DNA of 45,173 nucleotides from Tepidibacillus fermentans (GTDB lineage Bacteria; Bacillota; Bacilli; Tepidibacillales; Tepidibacillaceae): NCBI RefSeq assembly GCF_004342885.1, contig NZ_SMAB01000020.1, forward strand, positions 1 to 45,173, in the 5' to 3' direction. The notes beneath the pieces are model-generated. The model was not told the DNA's origin. It saw only the letters and a program-made list of their open reading frames with translations, and ran no database searches. The position numbers and the translations under genes are program-made. Within the stretch, counting starts at the first letter, position 1. Every line of letters begins with the position of its first letter. Shown in pieces: positions 36,717-44,564 of the stretch.

Positions 36717-36793
36717 TGGCGCGTCCTGAGAGATTCGAACTCCCGACCTTCTGATTCGTAGTCAGACACTCTATCCAGCTGAGCTAAGGACGC
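36717..36793 (-). tRNA. tRNA-Arg (anticodon ACG)
   Basis: Acceptor GCGTCCT/AGGACGC, anticodon loop CTACGAA in stem TCTGA/TCAGA, encoded CCA. A34 is expected to be edited to inosine by TadA. Confidence 0.95.
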
Positions 36794-36827
36794 GTATTTT
36801 GTTAAAAATTAGATATTGTTTATATGA

Positions 36828-36913
36828 TGGTGCGGTCGGCGAGACTCGAACTCGCACGATCGAAGATCACTACCCCCTCAAGATAGCGTGTCTGCCAATT
36901 CCACCACGACCGC
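36828..36913 (-). tRNA. tRNA-Leu (anticodon GAG)
   Basis: Class II tRNA with a long variable arm. Acceptor GCGGTCG/CGACCGC, anticodon loop TTGAGGG in stem CTATC/GGTAG, encoded CCA. A 158-base spacer without features separates it from the next tRNA-Leu. Confidence 0.94.
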
Positions 36914-37071
36914 ATCTTGGTAAAGCAAACATTTATCAGCGACAAAGAATATGATAACATGATTGATATTCAATGTCAATAGGAGATAGTCAATCATTTT
37001 TTACCAATAATTCAAAAAGATTACAAAACACATCTATTAGGAAGTAACTCGATATTGAATTTAGTGGCTAA

Positions 37072-37155
37072 TGGTGCGGGTGAAGGGAGTCGAACCCCCA
37101 CGCCAAAGGCGCTAGATCCTAAGTCTAGTGCGTCTGCCAATTCCGCCACACCCGC
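37072..37155 (-). tRNA. tRNA-Leu (anticodon TAG)
   Basis: Class II tRNA. Acceptor GCGGGTG/CACCCGC, anticodon loop CTTAGGA in stem CTAGA/TCTAG, encoded CCA. Confidence 0.95.
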
Positions 37156-37164
37156 AAATAAAAA

Positions 37165-37240
37165 TGGTGAGCCATACAGGATTCGAACCTGTGACACCCT
37201 GATTAAAAGTCAGGTGCTCTACCTGCTGAGCTAATGGCTC
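37165..37240 (-). tRNA. tRNA-Lys (anticodon TTT)
   Basis: Acceptor GAGCCAT/ATGGCTC with discriminator A, anticodon loop CTTTTAA in stem CCTGA/TCAGG, encoded CCA. Confidence 0.95.
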
Positions 37241-37247
37241 ACGAAAA

Positions 37248-37322
37248 TGGCTGGGCTAGTAGGATTCGAACCTACGCATGACGGAGTCAAAGTCCGTTGC
37301 CTTACCGCTTGGCTATAGCCCA
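37248..37322 (-). tRNA. tRNA-Gln (anticodon TTG)
   Basis: Acceptor TGGGCTA/TAGCCCA, anticodon loop CTTTGAC in stem ACGGA/TCCGT, encoded CCA. Confidence 0.95.
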
Positions 37323-37331
37323 ATATGATAA

Positions 37332-37408
37332 TGGGGCGACCGATGGGGATCGAACCCATGCGTGCCGGAGCCACAATCCGGTGCGTTAACCACTTCGCCA
37401 CGGCCGCC
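37332..37408 (-). tRNA. tRNA-His (anticodon GTG)
   Basis: Anticodon loop TTGTGGC in stem CCGGA/TCCGG. The 5' end has the extra G-1 (GGCGGCCG) facing discriminator C, the tRNA-His identity pair. CCA is encoded. Confidence 0.95.
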
Positions 37409-37481
37409 ATAGTATAAATCATTCAGAAATTGACCATCTTATTTTTCCATTAGTCGATTTCTAACTGTTTAAGCTATTTTA

Positions 37482-37558
37482 TGGCGGAGCTGACGGGATT
37501 CGAACCCGCGGTCTCCTGCGTGACAGGCAGGCATGTTAGGCCTCTACACCACAGCTCC
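37482..37558 (-). tRNA. tRNA-Asp (anticodon GTC)
   Basis: Acceptor GGAGCTG/CAGCTCC, anticodon loop CTGTCAC in stem CCTGC/GCAGG, discriminator G, encoded CCA. Confidence 0.95.
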
Positions 37559-37567
37559 AAGTATAAA

Positions 37568-37643
37568 TGGTGGACGATGACGGGATCGAACCGCCGACCC
37601 CCTGCTTGTAAGGCAGGTGCTCTCCCAGCTGAGCTAATCGTCC
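37568..37643 (-). tRNA. tRNA-Val (anticodon TAC)
   Basis: Acceptor GGACGAT/ATCGTCC, anticodon loop CTTACAA in stem CCTGC/GCAGG, encoded CCA. Confidence 0.95.
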
Positions 37644-37711
37644 AAACGGTTTTCAGATGTCAGAAATCGGATGTCAGATTGAATGTTTTCCTTTAGCCTC
37701 AGATCTATTTT

Positions 37712-37879
37712 ATGGTGACCCGTAGGGGATACACTCACTTCGTTCGTGACTACGACATCGAATCGCTGCGTCGCTTTTCTCCTTGCTCTTCGTGTCTCCG
37801 ACGTCCCCACGCTTGCTGTCACAAGCTGGTTTCGAATCCCTTGATCGAAGTATCGCAAGGATGGTGACCCGTAGGGGAT
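37712..37879 (-). repeat. 149-bp unit bounded by duplicated 3' end of tRNA-Glu
   Basis: The 19-base sequence ATGGTGACCCGTAGGGGAT occurs at 37712-37730 and again at 37861-37879. The second copy is the real 3' end of tRNA-Glu (on the minus strand: T-arm half, acceptor strand and CCA); the first is an orphan copy. The 130 bases between are clearly GC-richer than the genome, have no recognisable gene, and include a T-arm-like GGGATTCGAA. The layout resembles attachment-site duplication by an element that used the tRNA 3' end. Confidence 0.65.
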
Positions 37880-37936
37880 TCGAACCCCTGTTACCGCCGT
37901 GAAAGGGCGGTGTCTTAACCACTTGACCAACGGGCC
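37862..37936 (-). tRNA. tRNA-Glu (anticodon TTC)
   Basis: Acceptor GGCCCGT/ACGGGTC (one G-U), anticodon loop CTTTCAC in stem CCGCC/GGCGG, encoded CCA. Its 3' end is duplicated 149 bases downstream. Confidence 0.95.
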
Positions 37937-37944
37937 GTAGAAAA

Positions 37945-38035
37945 TGGCGGAGAGAGAGGGATTCGAACCCTCGCTGGGCATTCACCCACTAACGGTTTAG
38001 CAAACCGTCCTCTTCGGCCTCTTGAGTATCTCTCC
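37945..38035 (-). tRNA. tRNA-Ser (anticodon GCT)
   Basis: Class II tRNA with a long variable arm. Acceptor GGAGAGA/TCTCTCC, anticodon loop TTGCTAA in stem ACGGT/ACCGT, encoded CCA. Confidence 0.95.
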
Positions 38036-38038
38036 GAA

Positions 38039-38114
38039 TGGCTCCTCGTGCAGGACTCGAACCTGCGACAACTCGGTTAACAGCCGAGTGCTCTACCGAC
38101 TGAGCTAACGAGGA
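38039..38114 (-). tRNA. tRNA-Asn (anticodon GTT)
   Basis: Acceptor TCCTCGT/ACGAGGA, anticodon loop CTGTTAA in stem CTCGG/CCGAG, encoded CCA. First gene of the 13-tRNA cluster. Confidence 0.95.
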
Positions 38115-38144
38115 ACAATATTTCATTGCAATAGCGACTTTTAT

Positions 38145-38174
38145 AATTTATCATATCCAAGTTTAGATTGTCAA
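38145..38174 (-). promoter_or_regulatory. promoter of the 13-tRNA cluster
   Basis: Minus-strand -35 TTGACA (38174-38169), 18-base spacer, -10 TAAATT (38150-38145), about 30 bases before tRNA-Asn. Confidence 0.7.
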
Positions 38175-38204
38175 TACTTGCCCGATATTTTTTTAGTTTA
38201 TATA

Positions 38205-38660
38205 TCAATCGATTTTTTTCATCATTAATGGACCTTTACACTTTCCACATCGATAACGATTTAGTTTAATTTTATATTTACGAAGATATGTTTGTCCACA
38301 TTTTTGGCAAATAAGACGGTAACGATAAGGTCTTTCATTACTTTTTACTAAAGGTTTTGAATAACGACTTCCTCCCGTCTGTTCTAAACATTGTTTAAAT
38401 TCTCGATCTTTATGTTTGTATCCCTTGCCCTGTAAGTGCAAATGATAATGGCATAATTCATGTTTAATGATTTGAACTAATTCTTCTATTCCATACTGCT
38501 CATACGATTTGCGATTGAATTCAAGATGATGGCTCTTTGTAAGGTATCTTCCACCTGTTGTTTTCAATCTTGGATTAAAAGTTGCTTGATGTAAGAAAGG
38601 GAGAGAAAAATATTTGAGCGAAATTTGCTCTACCAATTTTTGTAGTTCTTTTTGTTCCAT
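38205..38660 (-). CDS. SprT-like zinc metalloprotein (YdcK family)
   Basis: 151 residues. The SprT domain has the zinc metalloprotease-like motif HELCH in VQIIKHELCHYHLHLQGKGY (about residues 62-81), with the C-terminal zinc ribbon CxxC...CxxC (LICQKCGQTY and RCGKCKG). The family resembles eukaryotic Spartan proteases; the bacterial role is unknown. As in B. subtilis (ydcK) it sits between cmpA/tex and a tRNA cluster. Confidence 0.88.
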   Translation of the reverse strand: MEQKELQKLVEQISLKYFSLPFLHQATFNPRLKTTGGRYLTKSHHLEFNRKSYEQYGIEELVQIIKHELCHYHLHLQGKGYKHKDREFKQCLEQTGGSRYSKPLVKSNERPYRYRLICQKCGQTYLRKYKIKLNRYRCGKCKGPLMMKKID

Positions 38661-38750
38661 TAACTTTCACCCTGCTTCGTCAAAAATAAGAACCTAGGTT
38701 TACGTTTTTACATAGAATATCTTGAATCAATCTTATAGAGAGGGATCATG

Positions 38751-38882
38751 ATGCCTGATTGGTTACGCCGTCAATTCTCCCAAGCCTTTTATTTTAAAGA
38801 TAAGTATCGTATTAAATTATTAAATGATTTTTGGTTTACCTTTCTTGAAAAGGAAAAAAATAAAGAAAAAAATCTAGGCTAA
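38751..38882 (+). CDS. cmpA: cortex morphogenetic protein CmpA
   Basis: 43 codons, missed by length-based gene finding. The sequence MPDWLRRQFSQAFYFKDKYR, then IKLLNDFWFTFL, matches CmpA (B. subtilis begins MPNWLQNQMQRAFYEKDHYQ), with a longer lysine-rich tail. CmpA is a small sporulation protein that acts with ClpXP in quality control of coat and cortex assembly through SpoIVA. AGAGGG lies about six bases before the ATG at 38751; an ATG three bases earlier is also possible. Its place between sprT-like and tex is the conserved one. It marks the organism as a spore former. Confidence 0.85.
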   Translation: MPDWLRRQFSQAFYFKDKYRIKLLNDFWFTFLEKEKNKEKNLG

Positions 38883-38912
38883 TACCATACAAGGGCATTA
38901 GCCTTTATCTTT
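38876..38912. terminator. bidirectional terminator between cmpA and tex
   Basis: Stem AGGCTAAT / ATTAGCCT (38876-38883 and 38897-38904). The plus strand continues TTATCTTTT; the minus strand continues AGATTTTTTTC. The stem includes the cmpA stop codon and ends just after the tex stop. Confidence 0.75.
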
Positions 38913-41081
38913 TCAATTAATCGATAGACGACTTGGCTTCATTGTGAGGCTAATTCTTTTGCGTTTCACATCCGTCTGTAGTACCCATACATCAACAATA
39001 TCACCAACGGATACGACATCTAATGGATGTTTCACATATTGATCACTTAATTCCGAGATATGAACAAGTCCGTCTTCTTTCACGCCAATATCAACAAAAA
39101 CGCCAAAATCCACAATGTTTCGAACTGTACCTTTTAACCTCATTCCTGTTTTCAGATCTTCAATTTTCAGTACATCTTTATGGAAGATTGGTTTTGGTAA
39201 ATCATCACGAGGATCTCGAACAGGACGAATTAAATTTTCAACGATATCTTCAAGGGTTAGCAGTCCAATTCCTAACTTTTCACTCATGTTCTTCAGATCA
39301 ATTTTCGAAATCCGTTCTTTTAATGTCGGCGTTCCGATTTCTTCCTTAGGAATACCTAGCGAATCCAATAAAGCATAAGTCGCTTCATAAGACTCTGGAT
39401 GAATCGATGTTTTATCCAAAGGATTTAACCCATCAATCCGGAGAAAACCGATTGCTTGTTCATAGGTTTTGGCTCCAAAACGAGGAACCTTTTTTAAATC
39501 TTCGCGGCTTTTAAACTGGCCATTTTTTTCTCGATAAGCCACTAAATTTTTGGCCACTGTTTTGTTCATTCCCGAAATGTACTGTAATAAAGAAACCGAT
39601 GCTGTATTGGCATCTACCCCGACATAGTTTACTACGGATTCGACAACATTTTTCAAGCTTTCTTCAAGTTTCTTTTGCGTTACGTCATGTTGATATTGGC
39701 CTACTCCGACAGATTTCGGTTCGATTTTGACAAGTTCTGCTAAAGGATCCTGTAGTCTCCGAGCAATTGAAATCGCACTTCGTTCAGAAACATCAAGATC
39801 AGGAAATTCTTCACGGGCTATTTCTGATGCAGAATAAACACTAGCACCTGCCTCACTAATAATGATATAAGCAAGATTTTCACTAGATTCTCGAATAAAA
39901 TCAGCTACGAATTGTTCTGTTTCCCGAGAAGCCGTACCATTTCCTATCACAAAAATCTCGATCCCATAACGATCTACTAAATCTCTTAATACCTTTTTTG
40001 ATTCTTCAATCTTATTTTGTGGTGGAGTCGGATAAATCACTCGAATATCTTTCACATTTCCAATTGGATCAACAACGGCCAATTTACAACCAGTTCGGTA
40101 AGCAGGGTCAATTCCCAATACCATTTTCCCTTTGATCGGCGGTTGTAGTAATAATTGCCGCAAATTGGATGCAAAAATATGGATCGCTTGATCTTCGGCT
40201 TTTTCTGTTAAGACTTGTCTTACTTCTCTTTCCACCGCAGGTGCGATTAGACGCTTATAACTATCCTCAATGATCTCTCTTACAATCGTTGGGATCATCT
40301 TAAATAGATGGAAAGGTTTAAACTTTCGTGCGATGCCTTGATAGATCGGCTCTTCATCAAGTACAATTCTTACTTTTAACATATCTTCTTTTTCGCCTCG
40401 ATTAATGGCTAATACTCGATGATGCCGAATTTGTTTGATAGGCTCCTTATAGTCATAATACATTTCATAAACGCTTTCTTGTTCCTTATCCTTAGCCTGA
40501 ACCTCGATAATCCCATGATCTGTAGTATAAGCCCGTATCCATTGCCGTACGCTTGGATCATCCGAAATCATTTCAGCGATAATATCTTTACCCCCTTGAA
40601 TCACATTTTCAGTCGTATATAGCTCTTTCTCAGGGGCGAGATAGCTAATAGCAATCTTTTCAATCTGATTAATTTTCATTGGATCAAGCATAGCAATAGC
40701 AAATGGCTCTAACCCTTTTTCTTTGGCCACACTCGCTCTAGTCTTTCTCTTTGGTTTAAATGGACGATAGAGATCTTCCACCTGTTGTAATTTTGTTGCT
40801 CGTTCGATTTCTTTCTGCAAATCCCCTGTTAATTTTCCTTGTTCACCAATCAAACGAAGCACTTCTTGTTTGCGCTCATGTAACGCTTTTAAATAGTTTG
40901 ATCGTTCTTCAATTTGTCGTAACTTTTCTTCATCTAAACCACCTGTCATTTCTTTTCGATAACGAGCAATAAACGGAATGGTATTCCCATCATCAAGTAG
41001 ATGAAGTACTTGTCTTACCTGCTGTTCCCTTAATTGTAATTCCTCTACGACTTGTCTTATGATAAATTCCAATGAGTCCAT
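38913..41081 (-). CDS. tex: Tex-family RNA-binding protein (YdcI)
   Basis: 722 residues, usual Tex length. N-terminal helical region (IIRQVVEELQLREQQVRQVL, FIARYRKEMTGGLDEEKLRQ), a YqgF/RuvC-like domain (VLGIDPAYRTGCKLAVVD, about residue 325), helix-hairpin-helix motifs (about 500-560; NGQFKSREDLKKVPRFGAKT) and a C-terminal S1 domain (GTVRNIVDFGVFVDIGVKED). Tex is a transcription accessory factor related to Spt6; in Gram-positives its role is less clear. GAGGGGG precedes the ATG. Confidence 0.95.
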   Translation of the reverse strand: MDSLEFIIRQVVEELQLREQQVRQVLHLLDDGNTIPFIARYRKEMTGGLDEEKLRQIEERSNYLKALHERKQEVLRLIGEQGKLTGDLQKEIERATKLQQVEDLYRPFKPKRKTRASVAKEKGLEPFAIAMLDPMKINQIEKIAISYLAPEKELYTTENVIQGGKDIIAEMISDDPSVRQWIRAYTTDHGIIEVQAKDKEQESVYEMYYDYKEPIKQIRHHRVLAINRGEKEDMLKVRIVLDEEPIYQGIARKFKPFHLFKMIPTIVREIIEDSYKRLIAPAVEREVRQVLTEKAEDQAIHIFASNLRQLLLQPPIKGKMVLGIDPAYRTGCKLAVVDPIGNVKDIRVIYPTPPQNKIEESKKVLRDLVDRYGIEIFVIGNGTASRETEQFVADFIRESSENLAYIIISEAGASVYSASEIAREEFPDLDVSERSAISIARRLQDPLAELVKIEPKSVGVGQYQHDVTQKKLEESLKNVVESVVNYVGVDANTASVSLLQYISGMNKTVAKNLVAYREKNGQFKSREDLKKVPRFGAKTYEQAIGFLRIDGLNPLDKTSIHPESYEATYALLDSLGIPKEEIGTPTLKERISKIDLKNMSEKLGIGLLTLEDIVENLIRPVRDPRDDLPKPIFHKDVLKIEDLKTGMRLKGTVRNIVDFGVFVDIGVKEDGLVHISELSDQYVKHPLDVVSVGDIVDVWVLQTDVKRKRISLTMKPSRLSIN

Positions 41082-41097
41082 ATTTTCCCCCTCATAT

Positions 41098-41122
41098 CAA
41101 AAAAAGCTTCTAGTTGAAGCTC
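41098..41122 (-). terminator. terminator or attenuator just upstream of tex
   Basis: Minus-strand stem AGCTTC / GAAGCT, loop AACTA, then seven Ts, ending only about 17 bases before the tex start codon. Confidence 0.65.
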
Positions 41123-41207
41123 TCTTCATTTCACCAAACAATCGGATATTGCCCATTTCTTCGAGACTTCTGACCTCTGACTTCTGATTCCCAACTTCTG
41201 TTTGCAT

Positions 41208-41238
41208 AGAAAAAGAGGGTTTCTGCAAACCCCTCTTT
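41208..41238 (-). terminator. terminator after ndoA
   Basis: Minus-strand stem AGAGGGGTTT / AAACCCTCT (one bulged G), loop GCAG, then TTTTTC. Confidence 0.82.
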
Positions 41239-41242
41239 CGTA

Positions 41243-41593
41243 TCAAAAATCGATTAAACCTAGGCTAATTTGAATTCCTTCATTAATTTTCGCCATCATT
41301 TCATCATCTAGATGGGTAATCTTATCTGTAAGCCTTTGTTTATCTATCGTTCGAATTTGTTCTAATAAAATGACAGAGTCACGTTCCAATCCATATTGCT
41401 TAGCATCAATCTCCACATGGGTCGGTAACTTTGCCTTTTGGATTTGGGCCGTTATGGCTGCGACGATCACTGTCGGACTAAAACGATTCCCTATGTTATT
41501 TTGAATGACTAGGACAGGGCGTACCCCACCTTGTTCTGATCCTACTACAGGGGATAGATCCGCAAAAAAAACGTCGCCACGTTTTACAATCAA
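41243..41593 (-). CDS. ndoA: mRNA interferase EndoA (MazF family toxin)
   Basis: 116 residues, full length. EndoA cuts single-stranded mRNA at specific short sites and is held by the antitoxin EndoAI. The fold is a PemK/MazF barrel: [39 protein letters not shown], the catalytic-region [19 protein letters not shown] and [20 protein letters not shown]. It follows ndoAI by three bases in the same operon and ends at a strong terminator. In B. subtilis the pair also lies directly after alr (dal). Confidence 0.95.
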   Translation of the reverse strand: MIVKRGDVFFADLSPVVGSEQGGVRPVLVIQNNIGNRFSPTVIVAAITAQIQKAKLPTHVEIDAKQYGLERDSVILLEQIRTIDKQRLTDKITHLDDEMMAKINEGIQISLGLIDF

Positions 41594-41596
41594 ATG

Positions 41597-41869
41597 TTAC
41601 ACCCCGCTTACTAAGCGGTCTAAAGCAGTATCGGCTTCTTCTTCTAATAAAAAGGATTCTGAGGCAAGATTCAAATTAATTTTTGCCATTTCCATATACC
41701 CTTTTTGCATACTTTCCCGGATCGTTTGTTTTCTTCTTTCTTTTAAATATAGCTTCATTGCCTCACGAATGAGTTCACTACGGTTTGATTTTTCTTTTTT
41801 TGCTACTCCATCTACCTCTTGTAGTAGGTTTTGAGGTAAGCTGATCATAATTCGTTTCGTATTGGACAC
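41597..41869 (-). CDS. ndoAI: antitoxin EndoAI
   Basis: 90 residues. It has a ribbon-helix-helix DNA-binding domain (SNTKRIMISLPQNLLQEVDG, SNRSELIREAMKLYL) and a C-terminal toxin-binding tail (GYMEMAKINLNLASESFLLE). It neutralises EndoA and probably autoregulates. The GTG at 41869 is chosen over a start at 41884: GGTGGGGGTG lies six bases upstream of it and the length then matches the B. subtilis protein. A 20-codon leader ORF overlaps this start. Confidence 0.92.
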   Translation of the reverse strand: MSNTKRIMISLPQNLLQEVDGVAKKEKSNRSELIREAMKLYLKERRKQTIRESMQKGYMEMAKINLNLASESFLLEEEADTALDRLVSGV

Positions 41870-41907
41870 TCTTTGCACCCCCACCTAAAATCAAACAACA
41901 CATTCAT
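41845..41907 (-). CDS. possible leader peptide overlapping the ndoAI start
   Basis: ATG at 41907 with AAAAAAGGA six bases upstream opens a 20-codon frame (begins MNVLFDFRWGCKECP) that ends in TGA at 41847-41845, inside ndoAI and in another frame. Its ribosome binding site is good. Translation would run through the ndoAI ribosome binding site and start. Coding status is unproven. Confidence 0.3.
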   Translation of the reverse strand: MNVLFDFRWGCKECPIRNEL

Positions 41908-41922
41908 TATTCCTTTTTTTTC

Positions 41923-41951
41923 ATAATACCATTATGTCGAAAACCATGCAA
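41923..41951 (-). promoter_or_regulatory. promoter of ndoAI-ndoA
   Basis: Minus-strand -35 TTGCAT (41951-41946), 17-base spacer, extended -10 TGGTATTAT (hexamer 41928-41923). It lies in the 130-bp gap after the antiporter gene. Confidence 0.6.
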
Positions 41952-41999
41952 AATTATACTTTGAAATATTGGATAAAAACAATAACCTTATTATATCAA

Positions 42000-43382
42000 T
42001 TATTCGTTGTTTTTGGCAAAATTCCTTCCGTTAGTTTTTTCCTTTTTTTGTTCGAAAAAATGATATTGGAAATAACTTAAAATAGGTAAAATGATTAAAA
42101 GGTATGCATAGGGTAAATAATCCAAAACTGAAATATTAAGAGCAACTGCCAAAAGTATTGCATTTAAATTCCATGGAATAAGTCCAGCAACAACCATTCC
42201 AGAATCAGAAATTATCCGATTTAATAGCTCTGGTTTAAGCTGAAATCTTTGATAATGCTCATATAAGACTTTACCAGGGACAATAATCGCCATTGCCTGT
42301 GTCGATGATAGAATTGCCGACAAAATACTAACCACCATCGTTTTTCCTACTAAGGATAATGGAGTGGTCAGGGAGTCGATCAACCTTTTCAAAATGGTAG
42401 CTAGTATACCAGATGCCTCTAGCACCCCTAAAAACGCCCCCGCGACAAAAATAAGAAATACTTGGTTTAACATATTCAGTCCTCCGCCATACAAAGAACC
42501 GTTATACGAATAGCCAAATATCCCATACTTCATTAGATTATTCCATGATTGTCCTTGATATAAATATGCAAGAATTGCACCACTTATAATCCCAAATAAA
42601 AAATTTGTTTTTGTAGGTATACGAAAAATAGCAAATATAAGGATACCGATTGGCGGTAGTAACAGTATTGGCGAGAGAACTGGATGCATCGCTTTAATTT
42701 TTAAGCGAGCACCTTCCACAAGGTTTGATCCATGTAACTCCATTCCATTTTTTAATAAAAAATAAATAATGGTTGTAATGACCATGGCAGGAATTAAAGT
42801 TTTCAACAATTCCTTTAGATTCTCATGATAATCAGTTTTTGTAATAATCGTATTCATTTGTTGAGCAGAGGAAAGAGGGCTTGTTCGATCTCCTACAAAA
42901 GCACCAGATACTAATGCTCCCGCGACAAGAGACGGATTAATCCCTAAACGATGAGCAATTCCCATAAAGGCTACTCCTACTGTACTCATTGTTCCTACCG
43001 AAGTCCCTAATAGCATTGAAACCATTGAACTAACAAGAAAACTAATAACAACCAAGTATTTAGGACGAATAATCGCTAAACCATAATAAACTAAAGCATC
43101 AATGGTTCCACTACTTGACCAAATGGCAATTAAAACTCCAATAAGGATCATGATAATAACAATCATAAAGATTGATTTGATCCCCTGGTAAGAGGAAAGG
43201 ATGAATTCTTTCAGTCTCTTATGATAGTAAAAAGCGATACCTAATGAGAGAACATAGCCAAATAATAATGGTATATATAAAGGGAGTTTAAAAAGAAATA
43301 CACTCATTACTAGAAAAGAAACTGTTAGTAAAATCGGAATGATGGCTGCGATAAATGGAATGGAAGTATTCGATTTCATCAC
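42000..43382 (-). CDS. NhaC-family Na+/H+ antiporter
   Basis: 460 residues, about 11-12 hydrophobic segments. Hallmarks of the NhaC family: GTSVGTMSTVGVAFMGIAH (about 125-143), VSGAFVGDRTSPLSSAQQMN (about 158-177) and the late LSSTQAMAIIVPGKVL. Members exchange Na+ for H+; some relatives exchange malate and lactate (MleN) or tyrosine, so substrate is not certain. The start is a GTG at 43382, two bases after the alr stop, or the next ATG at 43379. It is inserted between alr and ndoAI, which are adjacent in B. subtilis. Confidence 0.85.
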   Translation of the reverse strand: MMKSNTSIPFIAAIIPILLTVSFLVMSVFLFKLPLYIPLLFGYVLSLGIAFYYHKRLKEFILSSYQGIKSIFMIVIIMILIGVLIAIWSSSGTIDALVYYGLAIIRPKYLVVISFLVSSMVSMLLGTSVGTMSTVGVAFMGIAHRLGINPSLVAGALVSGAFVGDRTSPLSSAQQMNTIITKTDYHENLKELLKTLIPAMVITTIIYFLLKNGMELHGSNLVEGARLKIKAMHPVLSPILLLPPIGILIFAIFRIPTKTNFLFGIISGAILAYLYQGQSWNNLMKYGIFGYSYNGSLYGGGLNMLNQVFLIFVAGAFLGVLEASGILATILKRLIDSLTTPLSLVGKTMVVSILSAILSSTQAMAIIVPGKVLYEHYQRFQLKPELLNRIISDSGMVVAGLIPWNLNAILLAVALNISVLDYLPYAYLLIILPILSYFQYHFFEQKKEKTNGRNFAKNNE

Positions 43383-43383
43383 T

Positions 43384-44553
43384 TCATCTGCCTAACAAAT
43401 AATGACTAATTTTGATGATTTGACCATTCTTATAATAAACACGTGGTATGCGATAACCTACCGATGTTGCTAATTCATAATTAATCGTTTCTAACAGTTT
43501 CGCATGGTCATCCATACGGAGTACAGAACCTTGTTGCTCTCCGTAAATAACCACTTCATCGCCTTCTTTCACATTAGGTATCTCCGTAACATCAACCATT
43601 GTTTGATCCATACAAACCCGCCCAAGGATCGGTGCCTTTTTACCATGAATAAGAACATACCCTTTATTTGATAATCCTCGTGGAAAACCATCTGCGTAAC
43701 CGATTGGTATTGTAGCGACAATCGATTTTTTCTCTACTTTATAAGTAGCTCCATAACTGATGGTTTGCCCTGGATTTACTTTTTTTATAAAACTGATCTT
43801 TGTTTTTAATGTCATCACGGGTTTTAATTGTTGTGGACGAATTCCGACTTCATCTGATGGTAGCATACCATATAAACTAATCCCTAATCTCACCATATTT
43901 TGCGGTAAATCGGGTAGATCAATCATCGCCGCGCTATTGGATATGTGGATGATTGGGATTTCTTGAAATTTTTCAATCAAATGAACGGCTTCAATAAATC
44001 GTTGATATTGAAGTCTTGTGAACCCCTTATCCTTTTCATCTGCCGTTGCAAAATGAGTGAATACCCCTTCTAGTTCAATCCAAGGAGAAGAACGAATGAT
44101 TTCATAATAAGAGTTTACATCTTCAGGATATACCCCAATCCGTCCCATCCCGGTTTCAATCTTTAGATGGACTTTTAATGGTTTCCTCAGCTTCTCGCCA
44201 ATTTGATTAATCCGTTCTAATACATCCTTCGTAAAAACAGTAACCCGAATATCATAACGAAATGCTTCTTCGATTGCTTCTACAGGCGTATGCCCTAAAA
44301 TAAGAATCCGATCTACAACCCCTGCTTTTCGTAGTTGAATCGCTTCGTCGATAAAGGCAACTGCGAAGTTCCGAATTCCAATTGATTGAAGATGATGTAC
44401 AACTGGTATAACACCGTGACCATAAGCATTGGCTTTTACGACAGCCATAATTTCTACCTGCTTTGGAAGATGGTTTCGAAAAAAAAGAATATTATCCGTC
44501 ATCGCATCAAGATTTATTTCTGCCACTGTCGGCCGGTAATAGGGTACATTCAT
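43384..44553 (-). CDS. alr: alanine racemase
   Basis: 389 residues, PLP-dependent. It makes D-alanine for peptidoglycan. The PLP lysine is in MAVVKANAYGHG (K40), the substrate-site region HLKIETGMGRIGV is at about 130, the Tyr base is in TISYGATYKVE (about 271), and the C-terminal barrel contains LGRVCMDQTMVDVTEIP. AGAGGTG precedes the ATG. It is followed closely by the antiporter and the EndoA toxin-antitoxin pair. Confidence 0.96.
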   Translation of the reverse strand: MNVPYYRPTVAEINLDAMTDNILFFRNHLPKQVEIMAVVKANAYGHGVIPVVHHLQSIGIRNFAVAFIDEAIQLRKAGVVDRILILGHTPVEAIEEAFRYDIRVTVFTKDVLERINQIGEKLRKPLKVHLKIETGMGRIGVYPEDVNSYYEIIRSSPWIELEGVFTHFATADEKDKGFTRLQYQRFIEAVHLIEKFQEIPIIHISNSAAMIDLPDLPQNMVRLGISLYGMLPSDEVGIRPQQLKPVMTLKTKISFIKKVNPGQTISYGATYKVEKKSIVATIPIGYADGFPRGLSNKGYVLIHGKKAPILGRVCMDQTMVDVTEIPNVKEGDEVVIYGEQQGSVLRMDDHAKLLETINYELATSVGYRIPRVYYKNGQIIKISHYLLGR

Positions 44554-44564
44554 CTAATACACCT

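Noticed and set aside
36515-38040. Several ORFs of 60-115 codons across the tRNA cluster
   Set aside because: They are translations of tRNA genes and their spacers, with repeated T-arm-derived peptides; no ribosome binding sites fit.
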